From Symsagittifera roscoffensis (lineage: Eukaryota; Xenacoelomorpha; Acoela; Convolutidae): a stretch of 64,000 bases of DNA. The translations under genes were made by a program, and so were the position numbers. Positions 29,721 through 42,250 of the stretch are shown in pieces. The notes beneath the pieces are model-generated. The model did not search any database, was not told where the DNA came from, and saw only the letters and a list, made by a program, of their open reading frames with translations. The DNA lies in contig NC_087063.1 of NCBI RefSeq assembly GCF_963678635.1, positions 14,139,006 to 14,203,005 of the forward strand, given 5' to 3'. Position 1 is the first letter of the stretch, and each line of letters opens with the position of its first letter.

Positions 29721-30148
29721 AGAAGAGTATTGCAAAATTGTATGGGTACCGCGAAGAGTCTTTTTTCGTACAATTGTCTTTGAATTTTAAAAAAGTCATC
29801 AAACCAGTTCTTAAAAGGTACACCACTTTTCCACAAAGTCATCATTTGTATAGAAAAACTTCTATGTCAGCAAATTTTTCCATCGAAAATAATAAAAACA
29901 AAAAAAAAAACTTAAAAAAACATGAAAACTAACGTCAAAGAAAAAAAACATTAAAAAAAATTTCATCTGTTATTTTTGTTTTGGTTTTTATCAAGAATAA
30001 ATTTTCAGAACATTTGATTTGATTTTTTGAAAAACTCCAAAAAATCTTTTAACTTTTTTTCCAAATAATTTATTTCTTTTTACCTGCTTTGTTGTTGGAA
30101 AGTGTTTTGGGGCCAGTCAAACATGTTTATTTTTCAATATTGTTTCAA

Positions 30149-30501
30149 CCCGCACCGAGCGTCCATGGATTCCAATCGATTATAATGTATTTCCGACACA
30201 AAAAAAATCCAATAATTATGTTTGTTGGATTAGGATCATCCTCATCTTACAGATGAGGATGATGTTTGTTGAATAGTAACGGATTATAATCGATTTAACA
30301 TGGATTATAACTCAACTTAGAATTCAGGGGAAAAATTGATTATAATTGGTTATAACCGAATATAATAGATTTTATTGCTTCGAAAAATAATATCATTTTT
30401 CTCGATTTTCAAGGAATTATAATCATTTTTTTGTAATTTGCTAGACACCGTCTATATAATGAGAATATGATCGATTATGATCCATGGGTGCACGGTGCGT
30501 G
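30149..30501. mobile_element. MITE-like foldback element with ~35-bp inverted ends (unit 1)
   Basis: The left end CCCGCACCGAGCGTCCATGG and the inverse of the right end CACGCACCGTGCACCCATGG match at most positions, and the match continues through AATCGAT. The interior is AT-rich with repeated GATTATAAT motifs and a perfect 13-bp hairpin, ATCATCCTCATCT-TAC-AGATGAGGATGAT (30235-30263). There is no coding capacity, so it is non-autonomous. Confidence 0.7.
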
Positions 30502-30793
30502 AATAACTTGACTTAAATTAAGTCTGCAATGATTTTTGAGCCTGTTTGTTTTATCAGCCGCTTCCTCGTCATAGTCATGCAGCAGGTCTTAAAAATCCCA
30601 AATTAGTAATTTTCGAAGCCCTATAAAACACTCAATATTAATGTTTTTCAGGGGTACACAATTTTGTTAAAATTAGCCTGTTTAAACTCGAGTTTTTTTA
30701 AAAATAATCTTTGCCGTTAAATGTTTAACTTTCCGTTAAATAAAAATTGTCCAAGAAAATCAATTTACAGAACCAAACTGTTGGGGTTGTATA

Positions 30794-31372
30794 CAGTGCT
30801 GATTTAAATTATCCGGACAAATCGAACAAAACTTGAATTTGCAAACGCGTTTTTCTCAAATTGGGTTAAGAATAGACAAAAAGTGAAGAGAACAAAAGTT
30901 GCTTAGAATTTCACCAGAATTAATATGGTGCCATTTTTTCTCCGAAATTCTCAACAAAAATTTTACCCCAAAAATGGGTAATTTTGGCTTTTTTCAATTA
31001 ATCAAGAATACGCGGAAACTACTTTGATAATTGATAAGAAAATTATACCAAAGGAAGCCTCTTACGCAGCTCAATAAAGTTTAAGAAGGGTTAAATCTCC
31101 AAAAATTTGCGCAAATAGTTTTAAATTTATTCTGGGTTTTATATAGTAAAAGTCACGTTTTTTGACTATCAAGTGAAAATTTTTTTTCTTATTCTGGTTT
31201 TTGGAGATTTAACCCTTGTTAAACTTTGTTGAGCTGCGTAAGAGGCTTCCTGTGATATAATTTTCTTATCAATTATCAAAGTAGTTTCCGCGTAATTCTT
31301 GATTAATTGAAAAAAGCCAAAATGACACATTTTTGGGGTAAAGTTTTGTCCGGATAATTTAAATCAGCACTG
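30794..31372. mobile_element. Tc1/mariner-type foldback MITE, 579 bp (unit 1)
   Basis: Ends are perfect inverted repeats of ~28 bp starting CAGTGCTGATTTAAATTATC, with TA on both flanks (30792-30793 and 31373-31374). TA target duplication and CAGT-type ends are typical of Tc1/mariner. Inverted similarity extends inward ~200 bp (for example GAAGCCTCTTACGCAGCTCA with its complement near 31230), so the element can fold into one long hairpin. The left arm has ~130 bp that the right lacks. No transposase gene. Confidence 0.88.
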
Positions 31373-32012
31373 TATAATATTCGACAGCTATGATAAACGA
31401 AAGTATTAAAAATTATATTAGACCAGATGTAACTTATCTTGTATTTGGCGTATATTTTTCGATTTGAAACTCGCGTATGCGTTTAAAACACTTGAAACAC
31501 GTTCTTTTTCAGGAAAAAATTGCTTACAGGAGATACATTCGTAGTAAAAAAACTTAGCCTAAGCTACTAAATTGTAAAAGTCTGAACTTCGCTCTTTAAT
31601 TGATATTTTTTGACAATTTGGATCTAGCCCTTTTTGTGCAAGAGAGCGTAATTCGTTACCAAGTATAAAATTCCGATATGCTTATTTTTTGGAGTCTTTC
31701 GTTGTTTATAGAAAAATGTTATTTCGTTACTATATACATAGCGGCGGCATTAGCTAAGAAGATCCTATACTTTTCTTAACCTACATTTATATTTTTGGGC
31801 TGAGCGTCCTATAAAAAATCCCCTATCGTAGAACTTCTTATATGAATTATTTGGAGTTTCCTCGTCTGTAAAATTCTCTCATTAAGAAAGTTCTAAGGTA
31901 GTAATCTAAAAACAAACCGAAGTTTTAAAACTCAAAAGTTGCTCAAAACACTTTCAATTTGTTTGCATGCCGTAATTATGGATGAAAATCAATTTTTAAT
32001 TGCAGAAGTTTT

Positions 32013-33053
32013 TTTTTTCAAATTTCAAATTGCAGTTTTCAAATAGCAGTTTTCAAATTTCAAATTTTCATATTCTGAATTTGAATTTTGATTGTAGATA
32101 AAATTTTGACACACATCATTTTGATCAAACAGGTTAAATAAATCTACATCAGGACTGCTATACAGGTAATTCAACCTTTCGAGCAGCATCCCTTTAGAAT
32201 ACCTAGAAACAAACGGTAGAGCACTGAAATTAGGAGTTACCGATGGTAAAACAGCGAAAACATACTTTCATTGTCTTTCATGTAAAGCCTACTGAATTTT
32301 TTAAAGAAAGACTTGATCCCATTTTCAGTCATTACGTTAAGGTTATTTGGGATTAGTTAGTTGTCAATCAAAAAATTATACGCATTGATGACTATCAAAG
32401 AAACAGAATTTTTCATTTTCGTAGTCCTAAGAGCTGGCAAAATTAACAAACCCTTAGATTTAGATCGCGTTTTCATAGTTGAAGTTTTATCTCTAACCAA
32501 GAATTTCAAAGGTGACTTATTTGTTAGTTGTCGAAAGGTTTTGTGAAAAAATCTGAATAAAAAATAAATCAAAAACGGTGTGAATATTATATTCGATGAA
32601 CACGTTCGTAATATGTTCGTATTTACGTTTAAAAAATATAGTCCTCAAAATCTTTTTCTTTACTATATAAATTTTATCCATATTAGTTTTTGCGCAACAC
32701 CCATATGCTATGACTCCGTAAGACATAATTGGAATGATATAAGCAGAATAGAAACGTTAAAGATGATATTTAGAAAAACAGGTTCGTGCACGGTACATGA
32801 TTCCGTTAAACTTCCTTAGCTTAGTACACACACTTTCAATTTGATCACTGAAGTTGAGTTCACAGTCAAGCAAGACTCCAAGACATTTGAAGTTGGTCGT
32901 ATAGTCCAATTTTACGCCACCTAATTTGATCTCTTTCAATTCAATATGCTTTTTACCAAATTGCTGAAGTTTACACTTCGACGGATGCAAAGTTAGTTTA
33001 TTGTTGGCACACCAGTCATCTATACGCTTTACATCATAACAAAACTGTTTGGC
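32013..33053 (-). pseudogene. LINE 3' half (RT C-terminus) in unit 1, cut at the duplication junction
   Basis: Contains the same RT C-terminal sequence as the longer LINE at 38-42 kb: WCANNKLTLHPSKC, then LGVLLDCELNFSDQ (kept open here), then MSYGVIAYG and later segments, separated by stops. The 3' end is marked by a T run at 32009-32018 (poly(A) on the - strand). The 5' cut at 33053 is the segmental duplication breakpoint, not LINE truncation. Confidence 0.8.
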
Positions 33054-33980
33054 AAAATGAATGTAAGCCAATTGTTGCAAGCGGATCTCGCGGCAGGCGA
33101 AGGTGCCATGGTTGTTTTTTTTCCTGCTCGCCTACAAACGTTTCCCATTTTTCATAGCCTAGGCAGCATAAACTAAAATTACCCCAAGCGATTTTCATGG
33201 TTTAGAATTCAAAGATGGAACATATTATAATGCTTCTGAGACTTGGTTTGAAATAGCAAAATGAGAACAAACTCCTGACATTGATGCCCAAAAAGTTAAA
33301 CAAAGCTCAATTTTGCTAGCAGAACTCTCACATGACATTTAATCTAAATTTTTTGATGTGAAAAGTTTAACTATTTGCCAGGATAAACTTACTTTGCAAA
33401 AGTTAACTATCAAAGACCAAAGGTAACTTAGGATAGTTATTGGACTTCTCTTAAGTTCTAAAATAAGTGAAAACTTTACTGTGTCCGCGGAAAAGTTGTA
33501 ACTGAAGACAAATGGCGCCGCTTTTTTGTCTGGAAAGTGCAGTGAGACTCTAAGTTTTCAATTTTGATTGCCAGCTTCCTTTGTTTTTTGAGCTCCGATA
33601 ATATTTCAACAAGACAGATCAGAAAAAGACCAGACGGTTTTTTCACTGTTTGTTCACTTGGTGGTAGCTCATGTGGGGTGGGTGTAATAACGATAGTAGA
33701 CTCCTCTACACCTAATAGAATAAGCACAGGATCGTTTTTAGCACCGGAATGCCGGGGCCAAAACAGAAATTCGTATAACTTAAAATTGTAGAGATTTAAT
33801 TTTTGATGGCTATCATTTCCAACTAGTTGCTTTTAAAAATCAGAGAGCCGTCGCCAGTAGCAATAAGATTTTGTTAAGTTCACTCGTTGAGAACTTAAAT
33901 ACAAGCATCGATAAACCGAGGGCAAGTATTTTTCTTGAGAAATGAATATTCTTTGCAAAACAGGTTCCGAAAACTGCCAC
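33054..33980 (+). pseudogene. RPDG-family 3' half, duplicated in unit 2
   Basis: Second copy of 26798-27725 created by the segmental duplication, with KRPDGFF and VITIVDSSTPNR at ~33630-33720. It is not an independent insertion. Confidence 0.75.
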
Positions 33981-36279
33981 TGTTTTTGGCAAGATTTTAA
34001 GATTACGTTCGCACAAAACTTTTCTTTGGATGATTCAAAGGAACGTTTCGTTTTTTTGTGTTCAAAAACTTAAGGTATTAGTTTTCTCAATCTGGTTGAC
34101 TTGATTGCCAACCCTCTCAACTCTATTTACTTTTTTGCTCGCTATAAATTGATTTGTCTACCCAAAATCATAGGTATTTTTATTTCAATTTTGGTTATCT
34201 TCATGTCATTGATTTTATAACTCAACTCAAGTTATTGGTTTTATGGTCATCTGTACGCTTTTGACATTGTTGCGAACGACTTTTGCTTAGACGAACTTTC
34301 TGTTTTCTTTGCATTCTCTTGTATACTTATATACTCAAGTCGAGATGTCCAGATATATCGCAACGACGACTTTTTTTTATGTTTATAGAGAGTTTACACT
34401 CCTCTTGCCAAAGGTAATTTGAATTCCACTTACAGTTGAGCATTGTCTGCGAGAAAGAAAACTTTCAAAGCTTGCTTCTGGCCTTGAAATTTCATCGATC
34501 AGAAGAATAAAAGACCCAAGAATGATTGCTGACTTTTTTCAAGTTGAAGATTTCTCAGGAAGATTTTTTATCATTGATGACAAACCGCTGTTGCTGCCCA
34601 AAAATAAATTTGTTTGTATGTTTTCCGGTATAAAATTCTTCCATCTACTCCATTTTGTCGAGAACTCTATGTTAAATGTTATGGGGGACGGAATCAATCT
34701 TAATTGAAGTCGAGATGTCGAGATATATCAGAACGACAACTTTTTTTTTAGTTTGTAGAGAGTTTGTGAATTCGTAGAAAACTTTCATCAATTGAAAATT
34801 GAGGATTATTCCCAAATGAAATCCCTACTGATCGTTGTTTTTAAAGTTCCTTGATTTCGTCCATCGAATAATTGCAAAGTAATATTTCATCATCTTACAA
34901 CAGATTGATGTTAGGCTGATTGGTTTGTAGTTATCTGACAGGGAACGTTTTCTTTATTTTTGTTACAGAATTTTGCGACTCTGAGCGACCCATGTTGGAC
35001 TTTGTGCGACTCAAGCTTCTAGCGGGATGTTGGAATTTCGGTCGCAGAAAGTCCATTTCGGTGACCAATTTCGGTCGCAACCTCGTCCCGGGTAAGCAAT
35101 AAGCTTTTTTTCTATGATTGTACGAAAACCAGCAAGAGCGGCGTAATAACTTTTTCATCCAACTCGATCCAAAATAACTGTGGCTAAAATTTGAGTATGA
35201 CTAGCACTTAATTGATATTAGTAAGGGTTGCTTCAATTGAAGCATCTAGTTCGCTCAGAGGCGGATCTAGGATTTTCTCGAGGGGGGAGGGGATTCGGCG
35301 GATTTTTAAAAAAAAGTTAAAAGTTTTGTCGACCTTTTTTTTAGGTCAACCAAACTGATTTTCTGAGCTCTCCCAATCACTATAAAGACCCCATTTTGAC
35401 CAAACTTTCTGCGCCGCGGAATTTTTTTTGAAAAAACAGGCCGACAAAGGGAATTTCAGCGCTCGCTCCCCTTCAAAATTAGAATACTTTGGCGTCGAAG
35501 GCGCCTTCAGAAAAGTTTTAGGGTCAGTCAGCCAAAAATAGAATTCACCTGCCGACAGCCAACAAACCCCCCCCCCCCATTAATACGCTGGTGAGTTCGC
35601 CCCAGTCCAAATTAGTCAAAATATTAGTTGAATCAATATCATGGAGATGTCTATTGTCCCTGTCGGTTAGTTTTTTTGGTTCTTTAATATGTTGTGCTAT
35701 AAGCATACTTTTTTTTGCTTCTAATATGCAAGACTCTACAGGGCTATTTTCGTTTTTGCTTACCCGGCTGAATAATTTGCAATTGTTCTGTGGTGGTTTG
35801 TGTGTGTTACAATCAGTGTCAAACTATTATACCGCGTTTAAATCACATTCCTAGAAGAGTATTGCAAAACTGTATGGGTACCGCGAAGAGTCTTTTTTCG
35901 TACAATTGTCTTTGAATTTTAAAAAAGTCATCAAACCAGTTCTTAAAAGGTACACCACTTTTCCACAAAGTCATCATTTGTATAGAAAAACTTCTATGTC
36001 AGCAAATTTTTCCATCGAAAATAATAAAAACAAAAAAAAAACTTAAAAAAACATGAAAACTAACGTCAAAGAAAAAAAACATTTAAAAAAATTTCATCTG
36101 TTATTTTTGTTTTGGTTTTTATCAAGAATAAATTTTCAGAACATTTGATTTAATTTTTTGAAAAACTCCAAAAAATCTTTTAACTTTTTTTCCAAATAAT
36201 TTATTTCTTTTTACCTGCTTTGTTGTTGGAAAGTGTTTTGGGGCCAGTCAAACATGTTTATTTTTCAATATTGTTTCAA

Positions 36280-36632
36280 CCCGCACCGAGCGTCCATGGA
36301 TTCCAATCGATTATAATGTATTTCCGACACAAAAAAAATCCAATAAGTATGTTTGTTGGATTAGGATCATCCTCATCTTACAGATGAGGATGATGTTTGT
36401 TGAATAGTAACGGATTATAATCGATTTAACATGGATTATAACTCAACTTAGAATTCAGGGGAAAAATTGATTATAATTGGTTATAACCGAATATAATAGA
36501 TTTTATTGCTTCGAAAAATAATATCATTTTTCTCGATTTTCAAGGAATTATAATCATTTTTTTGTAATTTGCTAGACACCGTCTATATAATGAGAATATG
36601 ATCGATTATGATCCATGGGTGCACGGTGCGTG
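36280..36632. mobile_element. MITE-like foldback element (unit 2 copy of 30149-30501)
   Basis: Same inverted ends, internal hairpin and length as the unit 1 copy, shifted by 6131 bp. Confidence 0.7.
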
Positions 36633-36924
36633 AATAACTTGACTTAAATTAAGTCTGCAATGATTTTTGAGCCTGTTTGTTTTATCAGCCGCTTCCTCGT
36701 CATAGTTATGCAGCAGGTCTTAAAAATCCCAAATTAGTAATTTTCGAAGCCCTATAAAACACTCAATATTAATGTTTTTCAGGGGTACACAATTTTGTTA
36801 AAATTAGCCTGTTTAAACTCGAGTTTTTTTAAAAATAATCTTTGCCGTTAAATGTTTAACTTTCCGTTAAATAAAAATTGTTCAAGAAAATCAATTTACA
36901 GAACCAAACTGTTGGGGTTGTATA

Positions 36925-37503
36925 CAGTGCTGATTTAAATTATCCGGACAAATCGAACAAAACTTGAATTTGCAAACGCGTTTTTCTCAAATTGGGTTAA
37001 GAATAGACAAAAAGTGAAGAGAACAAAAGTTGCTTAGAATTTCACCAGAATTAATATGGTGCCATTTTTTCTCCGAAATTCTCAACAAAAATTTTACCCC
37101 AAAAATGGGTAATTTTGGCTTTTTTCAATTAATCCAGAATACGCGGAAACTACTTTGATAAATGATAAGAAAATTATATCAAAGGAAGCCTCTTACGCAG
37201 CTCAATAAAGTTTAAGAAGGGTTAAATCTCCAAAAATTTGCGCAAATAGTTTTAAATTTATTCTGGGTTTTATATAGTAAAAGTCACGTTTTTTGACTAT
37301 CAAGTGAAAATTTTTTTTCTTATTCTGGTTTTTGGAGATTTAACCCTTGTTAAACTTTGTTGAGCTGCGTAAGAGGCTTCCTGTGATATAATTTTCTTAT
37401 CAATTATCAAAGTAGTTTCCGCGTAATTCTTGATTAATTGAAAAAAGCCAAAATGACACATTTTTGGGGTAAAGTTTTGTCCGGATAATTTAAATCAGCA
37501 CTG
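36925..37503. mobile_element. Tc1/mariner-type foldback MITE (unit 2 copy of 30794-31372)
   Basis: Identical ends, TA flanks and 579-bp length, shifted by exactly 6131 bp. It was copied by the segmental duplication, not by transposition. Confidence 0.88.
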
Positions 37504-38289
37504 TATAATATTCGACAGCTATGATAAACGAAAGTATTAAAAATTATATTAGACCAGATGTAACTTATCTTGTATTTGGCGTATATTTTTCGATTTGAAA
37601 CTCGCGTATGCGTTTAAAACACTTGAAACACGTTCTTTTTCAGGAAAAAATTGCTTACAGGAGATACATTCGTAGTAAAAAAACTTAGCCTAAGCTACTA
37701 AATTGTAAAAGTCTGAACTTCGCTCTTTAATTGATATTTTTTGACAATTTGGATCTAGCCCTTTTTGTGCAAGAGAGCGTAATTCGTTACCAAGTATAAA
37801 ATTCCGATATGCTTATTTTTTGGAGTCTTTCGTTGTTTATAGAAAAATGTTATTTCGTTACTATATACATAGCGGCGGCATTAGCTAAGAAAATCCTATA
37901 CTTTTCCTAACCTACATTTATATTTTTGGGCTGAGCGTCCTACAAAAAATCCCTTATCGTAGAACTTCTTATATGAATTATTTGGAGTTTCCTCGTCTGT
38001 AAAATTCTCTCATTAAGAAAGTTCTAAGGTAGTAATCTAAAAACAAACCGAAGTTTTAAAACTCAAAAGTTGCTCAAAACACTTTCAATTTGTTTGCATG
38101 CCGTAATTATGGATGAAAATCAATTTTTAATTGCAGAAGTTTTTTTTTTTCAAATTTCAAATTGCAGTTTTCAAATAGCAGTTTTCAAATTTCAAATTTT
38201 CATATTCTGAATTTGAATTTTGATTGTAGATAAAATTTTGACACACATCATTTTGATCAAACAGGTTAAATAAATCTACATCAGGACTG

Positions 38290-41170
38290 CTATACAGGTA
38301 ATTCAACCTTTCGAGCAGCATCCCTTTAGAATACCTAGAAACAAACGGTAGAGCACTGAAATTAGGAGTTACCGATGGTAAAACAGCGAAAACATACTTT
38401 CATTGTCTTTCATGTAAAGCCTACTGAATTTTTTAAAGAAAGACTTGATCCCATTTTCAGTCATTACGTTAAGGTTATTTGGGATTAGTTAGTTGTCAAT
38501 CAAAAAATTATACGCATTGATGACTATCAAAGAAACAGAATTTTTCATTTTCGTAGTCCTAAGAGCTGGCAAAATTAACAAACCCTTAGATTTAGATCGC
38601 GTTTTCATAGTTGAAGTTTTATCTCTAACCAAGAATTTCAAAGGTGACTTATTTGTTAGTTGTCGAAAGGTTTTGTGAAAAAATCTGAATAAAAAATAAA
38701 TCAAAAACGGTGTGAATATTATATTCGATGAACACGTTCGTAATATGTTCGTATTTACGTTTAAAAAATGTAGTCCTCAAAATCTTTTTCTTTACTATAT
38801 AAATTTTATCCATATTAGTTTTTGCGCCACACCCATTTGCTATGACTCCGTAAGACATAATTGGAATGATATAAGCAGAATAGAAACGTTAAAGATGATA
38901 TTTAGAAAAACAGGTTCGTGCACGGTACATGATTCCGTTAAACTTCCTTAGCTTAGTACACACACTTTCAATTTGATCACTGAAGTTGAGTTCACAGTCA
39001 AGCAAGACTCCATGACATTTGAAGTTGGTCGTTTAGTCCAATTTTACGCCACCTAATTTGATCTCTTTCAATTCAATATGCTTTTTACCAAATTGCTGAA
39101 GTTTACACTTCGACGGATGCAAAGTTAGTTTATTGTTGGCACACCAGTCATCTATACGCTTTACATCATCACAAAACTGTTTGGCAAAATTTGAATTTTT
39201 TGACGAATTTAAAACTGCTGTGTCATCTGCGAAAAGGGTCACCTCACTAGTTCTAAGAAAATCAGGAAAATCATTTATATATAAAAGAAAAAGGAGAGGC
39301 CCAAGTATTGAGCCTTGGGGTGCGCCACATTTAATTTCAAGCATTTTGGATTGTTTTCCGTTTGTTTCAACATATTGATACCTTTTGGAGAGATAGTCTT
39401 TCAAAAGTAAATGAAATTTACCTCGAAAACCCAATCGATCTAATTTATCTAGGAGTATAGCATGGTCAACTGTATCAAACGCTTTTTTAAAATCAACATA
39501 TAATGCTAAACCATAATATTTTTTGTCAACAGTGTTACACATGAAATCTGTTATTTTACTAATAGCATGGACGCAATAACGTTTTTTACGAAAACCATAC
39601 TGTTGTTTTGCAAGTAATCCATACTTTTCAATGAAACAAATCATTCTATTAAAAATCATAATTGAAGTTAGAAGACTTATGGGACGATAATTATTTGCAT
39701 CCTTTTTAGAACCAGACTTATGCAGAGGAATAACTTTAGCAATTTTTAAAAATTCTGGAAATGCGCCTTCGTCTATACAAGTTTTGAAGCATTGAACTTA
39801 ATAAAGACTGATGACTGGTGAGCACAACTTAATCATCTCATTGCTGAAACCATCATGACCACATGTTTTCTTGTTTTTAAGAGCAAGTTTAGTGTTCTCA
39901 ATTTCATTAATATCAGCAGGTCGGAAAATGCAACTATTTAAGACTCGACTTATACGAGGCAATGATTAACATGACATATATTCGCTAATTTTGAGCCAAT
40001 GTTAACAAAAAAATCATTAAGTTCGTCTGATGTCAATTCGATCTGATCCTTTCTTTTTTTTCCGCAGAAAGTGATAAAAATTTGAAACATTTGTTTGTTA
40101 TCATTACATTTAGAAGAATGTTTATCGAAGTTTTGTCTTTTACTTTCCCTGACCCTTTTTTTCACTTCGTTCCGTACTTTTTTGTAATTTAACTGATTTA
40201 GTTCACTGGGGATCTCTACCATTTTTTTATGTAAGTAATCGCGATATCGGCATAAATTTTTCAAACATCCATTCACCCAAGACGATTTTTTGATGACACG
40301 ATAGTGTAATGGAGCAAAAACATCGAAAGTATCAAGCATAATTTCAGAAAATTTTAAAAGAGTTTCATTGCACGTTGAACTGAACAAAGGAAGTTTCTGC
40401 AGTTTGTGTTGTAATAAAAACAGAAAATTCACAATTTTATTCGAATTTTTCAATTTTTCAATATTTCGCAATTGTAGCTTTTGCTGGTCTGTTACGGTTT
40501 GTTTGTTGTTAATTTTGACTGCAGTCAGAAGCGCATAATGGTCACTGACATTGCAACAAATTGTATTAACTTCAACCTTTGTTGTTGAAATGATATGATC
40601 GCTACTTGTTTTACTGTTTAAAGTTACTCTTGTTGCTTCACTATTTTGCACTTCCAGGTCAAAATCAGCTAATAAATCACGATAGGTTTTTTGTAGACTA
40701 ATTGCTCCTGTAAAAAGTATGTCAATGTTAAAATCTCCCATGATGCATAGCTCTCCTTTCAACGATTTGAGTTCATTCAGCAGCATATCAAAATTTAGCC
40801 AAAAATCAAGCAAATTTGTTGATGGTGCTCTATAAATTAAGCAAAAGTTATATAAAATTGCGTTGTTATCAATAATGCTAATTACAAAGTGCTCCAGTGG
40901 ATTAACAAAAACTCGTGTTCTGAAATCAAAACCTTTCCGCACAAAAAAAGCTAATCTCCCTCCTTTCTTATTTTTTCTGTTTACATTTTCATTTTTTGAA
41001 AAGACCTCAAAACTGTAGAGAATAGTTGGGTCATTGTCTGTAAGCCATGTCTCACAAAGCGCTAAAATCATTGGCCCTTTAATTAGTGAAGCAACAAGAA
41101 ACGAGAGTTGGTCATAATGGCTCCGCAATGATCAAACATTCATAAAAAATACGTTTTCTTTTACCATTTT
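38290..41170 (-). pseudogene. LINE ORF2: endonuclease-reverse transcriptase, inactivated
   Basis: Apurinic-type endonuclease motifs: ETW (~41055), GDFNID (~40735) and SDHYAL (~40545). RT motifs: NYRPISLL (~39690), GFRKK (~39590), DFKKAFDTV (~39495), PQGSILGPLLF (~39320) and FADDTAVL (~39225). It nicks target DNA and primes cDNA synthesis there. Breaks: TGA at 41134-41132, in an FMNV-stop-SLR context and probably an old CGA codon; frame loss around 39780; TAA at ~39033 where unit 1 keeps Tyr; further stops beyond. The 392-codon stretch 41128-39950 and the 208-codon stretch 39659-39033 are otherwise open, so the decay is moderate. Confidence 0.8.
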
Positions 41171-41233
41171 CCCTTCTATATCGAGTGCTACTAGGTTAAC
41201 CGTGAAACCAGAATACGGCAAATCAAAAAAAAA

Positions 41234-42212
41234 CTAAAGTGGATTAGTTTTATATAGTGTCAACGCTTGGTAACGCAACACTACTATGCATAGTTTCCAT
41301 GACGTCATTTTTTTCCCCATGGTAGACTTGTTTAGCATCAGGAGAGTCCCTTTGTAAAGTTGGAACGTAATTGAATAACCCAACTGGATCAGATGTATTT
41401 GAGCAAGTTCAGTCATAAGTTGTTTATTGTCCAGATCTGGTGATATTTGTCGACCTCTTTTCAGAAAATCATCGCGAGTTTTTCCAAGAAGAGTGTTTCG
41501 TCCAGATTTTGTCATATTAAATTGCGGTCTTACAGTAGAAATGATTCCCCGAGCATTCGATTTTAGAAGCAAAGGATTTTTTCGCGCGAATATTTCATCA
41601 GCATCTTTTTCATCTATAAAATTATGTCTGCGGAAACCACCATTATCATTTGCAATAAGAACTTGGGGGATACAGTTATACGCCATAGTATACATTCCCA
41701 GCCCTCTAGAGTAGTCGAATAAATCAGAGTCTCGTTTTGTCAGCCGTTCCGTAATATATACAGGTTCTTTATTCATTTTTATCCATTCTTTATTTATTTA
41801 ATACATTTTTCAAAATTTTTTTCCTCCCGTAAACTCTATTTTTTGTCTCAAAATACACAAATTTTACAATCACAGACGTTTTCTGGTTTCTACTTGCAAT
41901 ACCCAGGGGATGACACGCCTTCAAGTCGTAATCCGATACATCAAGTCCCAAAATATTGTTGAATAAATCCAGTACATCCCGAATAATGTTTCCATGAAGC
42001 ATTGGTAAGTTTTGAATTATAACGCAGTCTTTTGACGAATATCTCTCTAATTCGTTAACTTTAACTTCAAGATAATTCACACGATTTGATAAGTTCCTAA
42101 TTTCAGAGTCTTTTCCCTGCAGGCAGATAACGAGTCTTTCAAATAAGTCCTTTGTTTTAGAATCAAGGGAATCTTTTACCGTTTCAAACTTTGAAATAAA
42201 TTCAGACGTCAT
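41234..42212 (-). pseudogene. LINE ORF1: coiled-coil RNA-binding protein, frameshifted
   Basis: The first part (42212-41790) has a coiled coil of Asn/Leu/Glu-rich heptads followed by DCVIIQNLP, the start of an RRM-like domain as in L1-type ORF1 proteins. The second part (41776-41234) begins near VYITERLTKRDSDL, which matches the C-terminal domain of such proteins. The two parts are in different frames with several stops between them, so one frameshift at ~41780 splits the gene. The family coats LINE RNA and acts as a chaperone. Confidence 0.65.
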
Positions 42213-42250
42213 TTTTAAAGTTTCAATTTTTTGTGTTGGTTGAAAGCGTA

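Larger units (their letters stand above)
26798..33053 (+). repeat. Segmental tandem duplication, unit 1 (6256 bp)
   Basis: Sequence from AAAATGAATGTAAGCC at 26798 repeats at 33054 in the same orientation and stays nearly identical to the end of the unit. The unit joins the end of RPDG copy C, two MITEs and the 3' half of a LINE. The central junction (33051-33060) has short AAAAT microhomology between RPDG sequence and LINE sequence, as expected for a copying or end-joining error. Confidence 0.93.
33054..39189 (+). repeat. Segmental tandem duplication, unit 2 (~6.13 kb)
   Basis: Second unit, ~125 bp shorter than unit 1 because of indels. It has one copy instead of two of a ~108-bp GC-rich repeat (29247-29440 in unit 1) and lacks one of the GCGACT-type repeats (28725-28780 in unit 1). 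The offset settles at 6131 bp in the second half. The unit runs without a break into the rest of the LINE, so the ancestral order is preserved on this side. Confidence 0.93.
38147..42250 (-). mobile_element. Nearly full-length two-ORF LINE (CR1/Jockey/L1-like layout)
   Basis: The order ORF1 (42212-41234), ORF2 endonuclease (~41170-40100), RT (~39830-39000), C-terminal region (to ~38290) and a poly(A)-like tail (T run near 38140-38150) is a whole LINE read on the - strand. A few frameshifts and stops inactivate it. The 5' end is approximate and no target duplication was identified. Its 3' half belongs to segmental unit 2. Confidence 0.8.
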
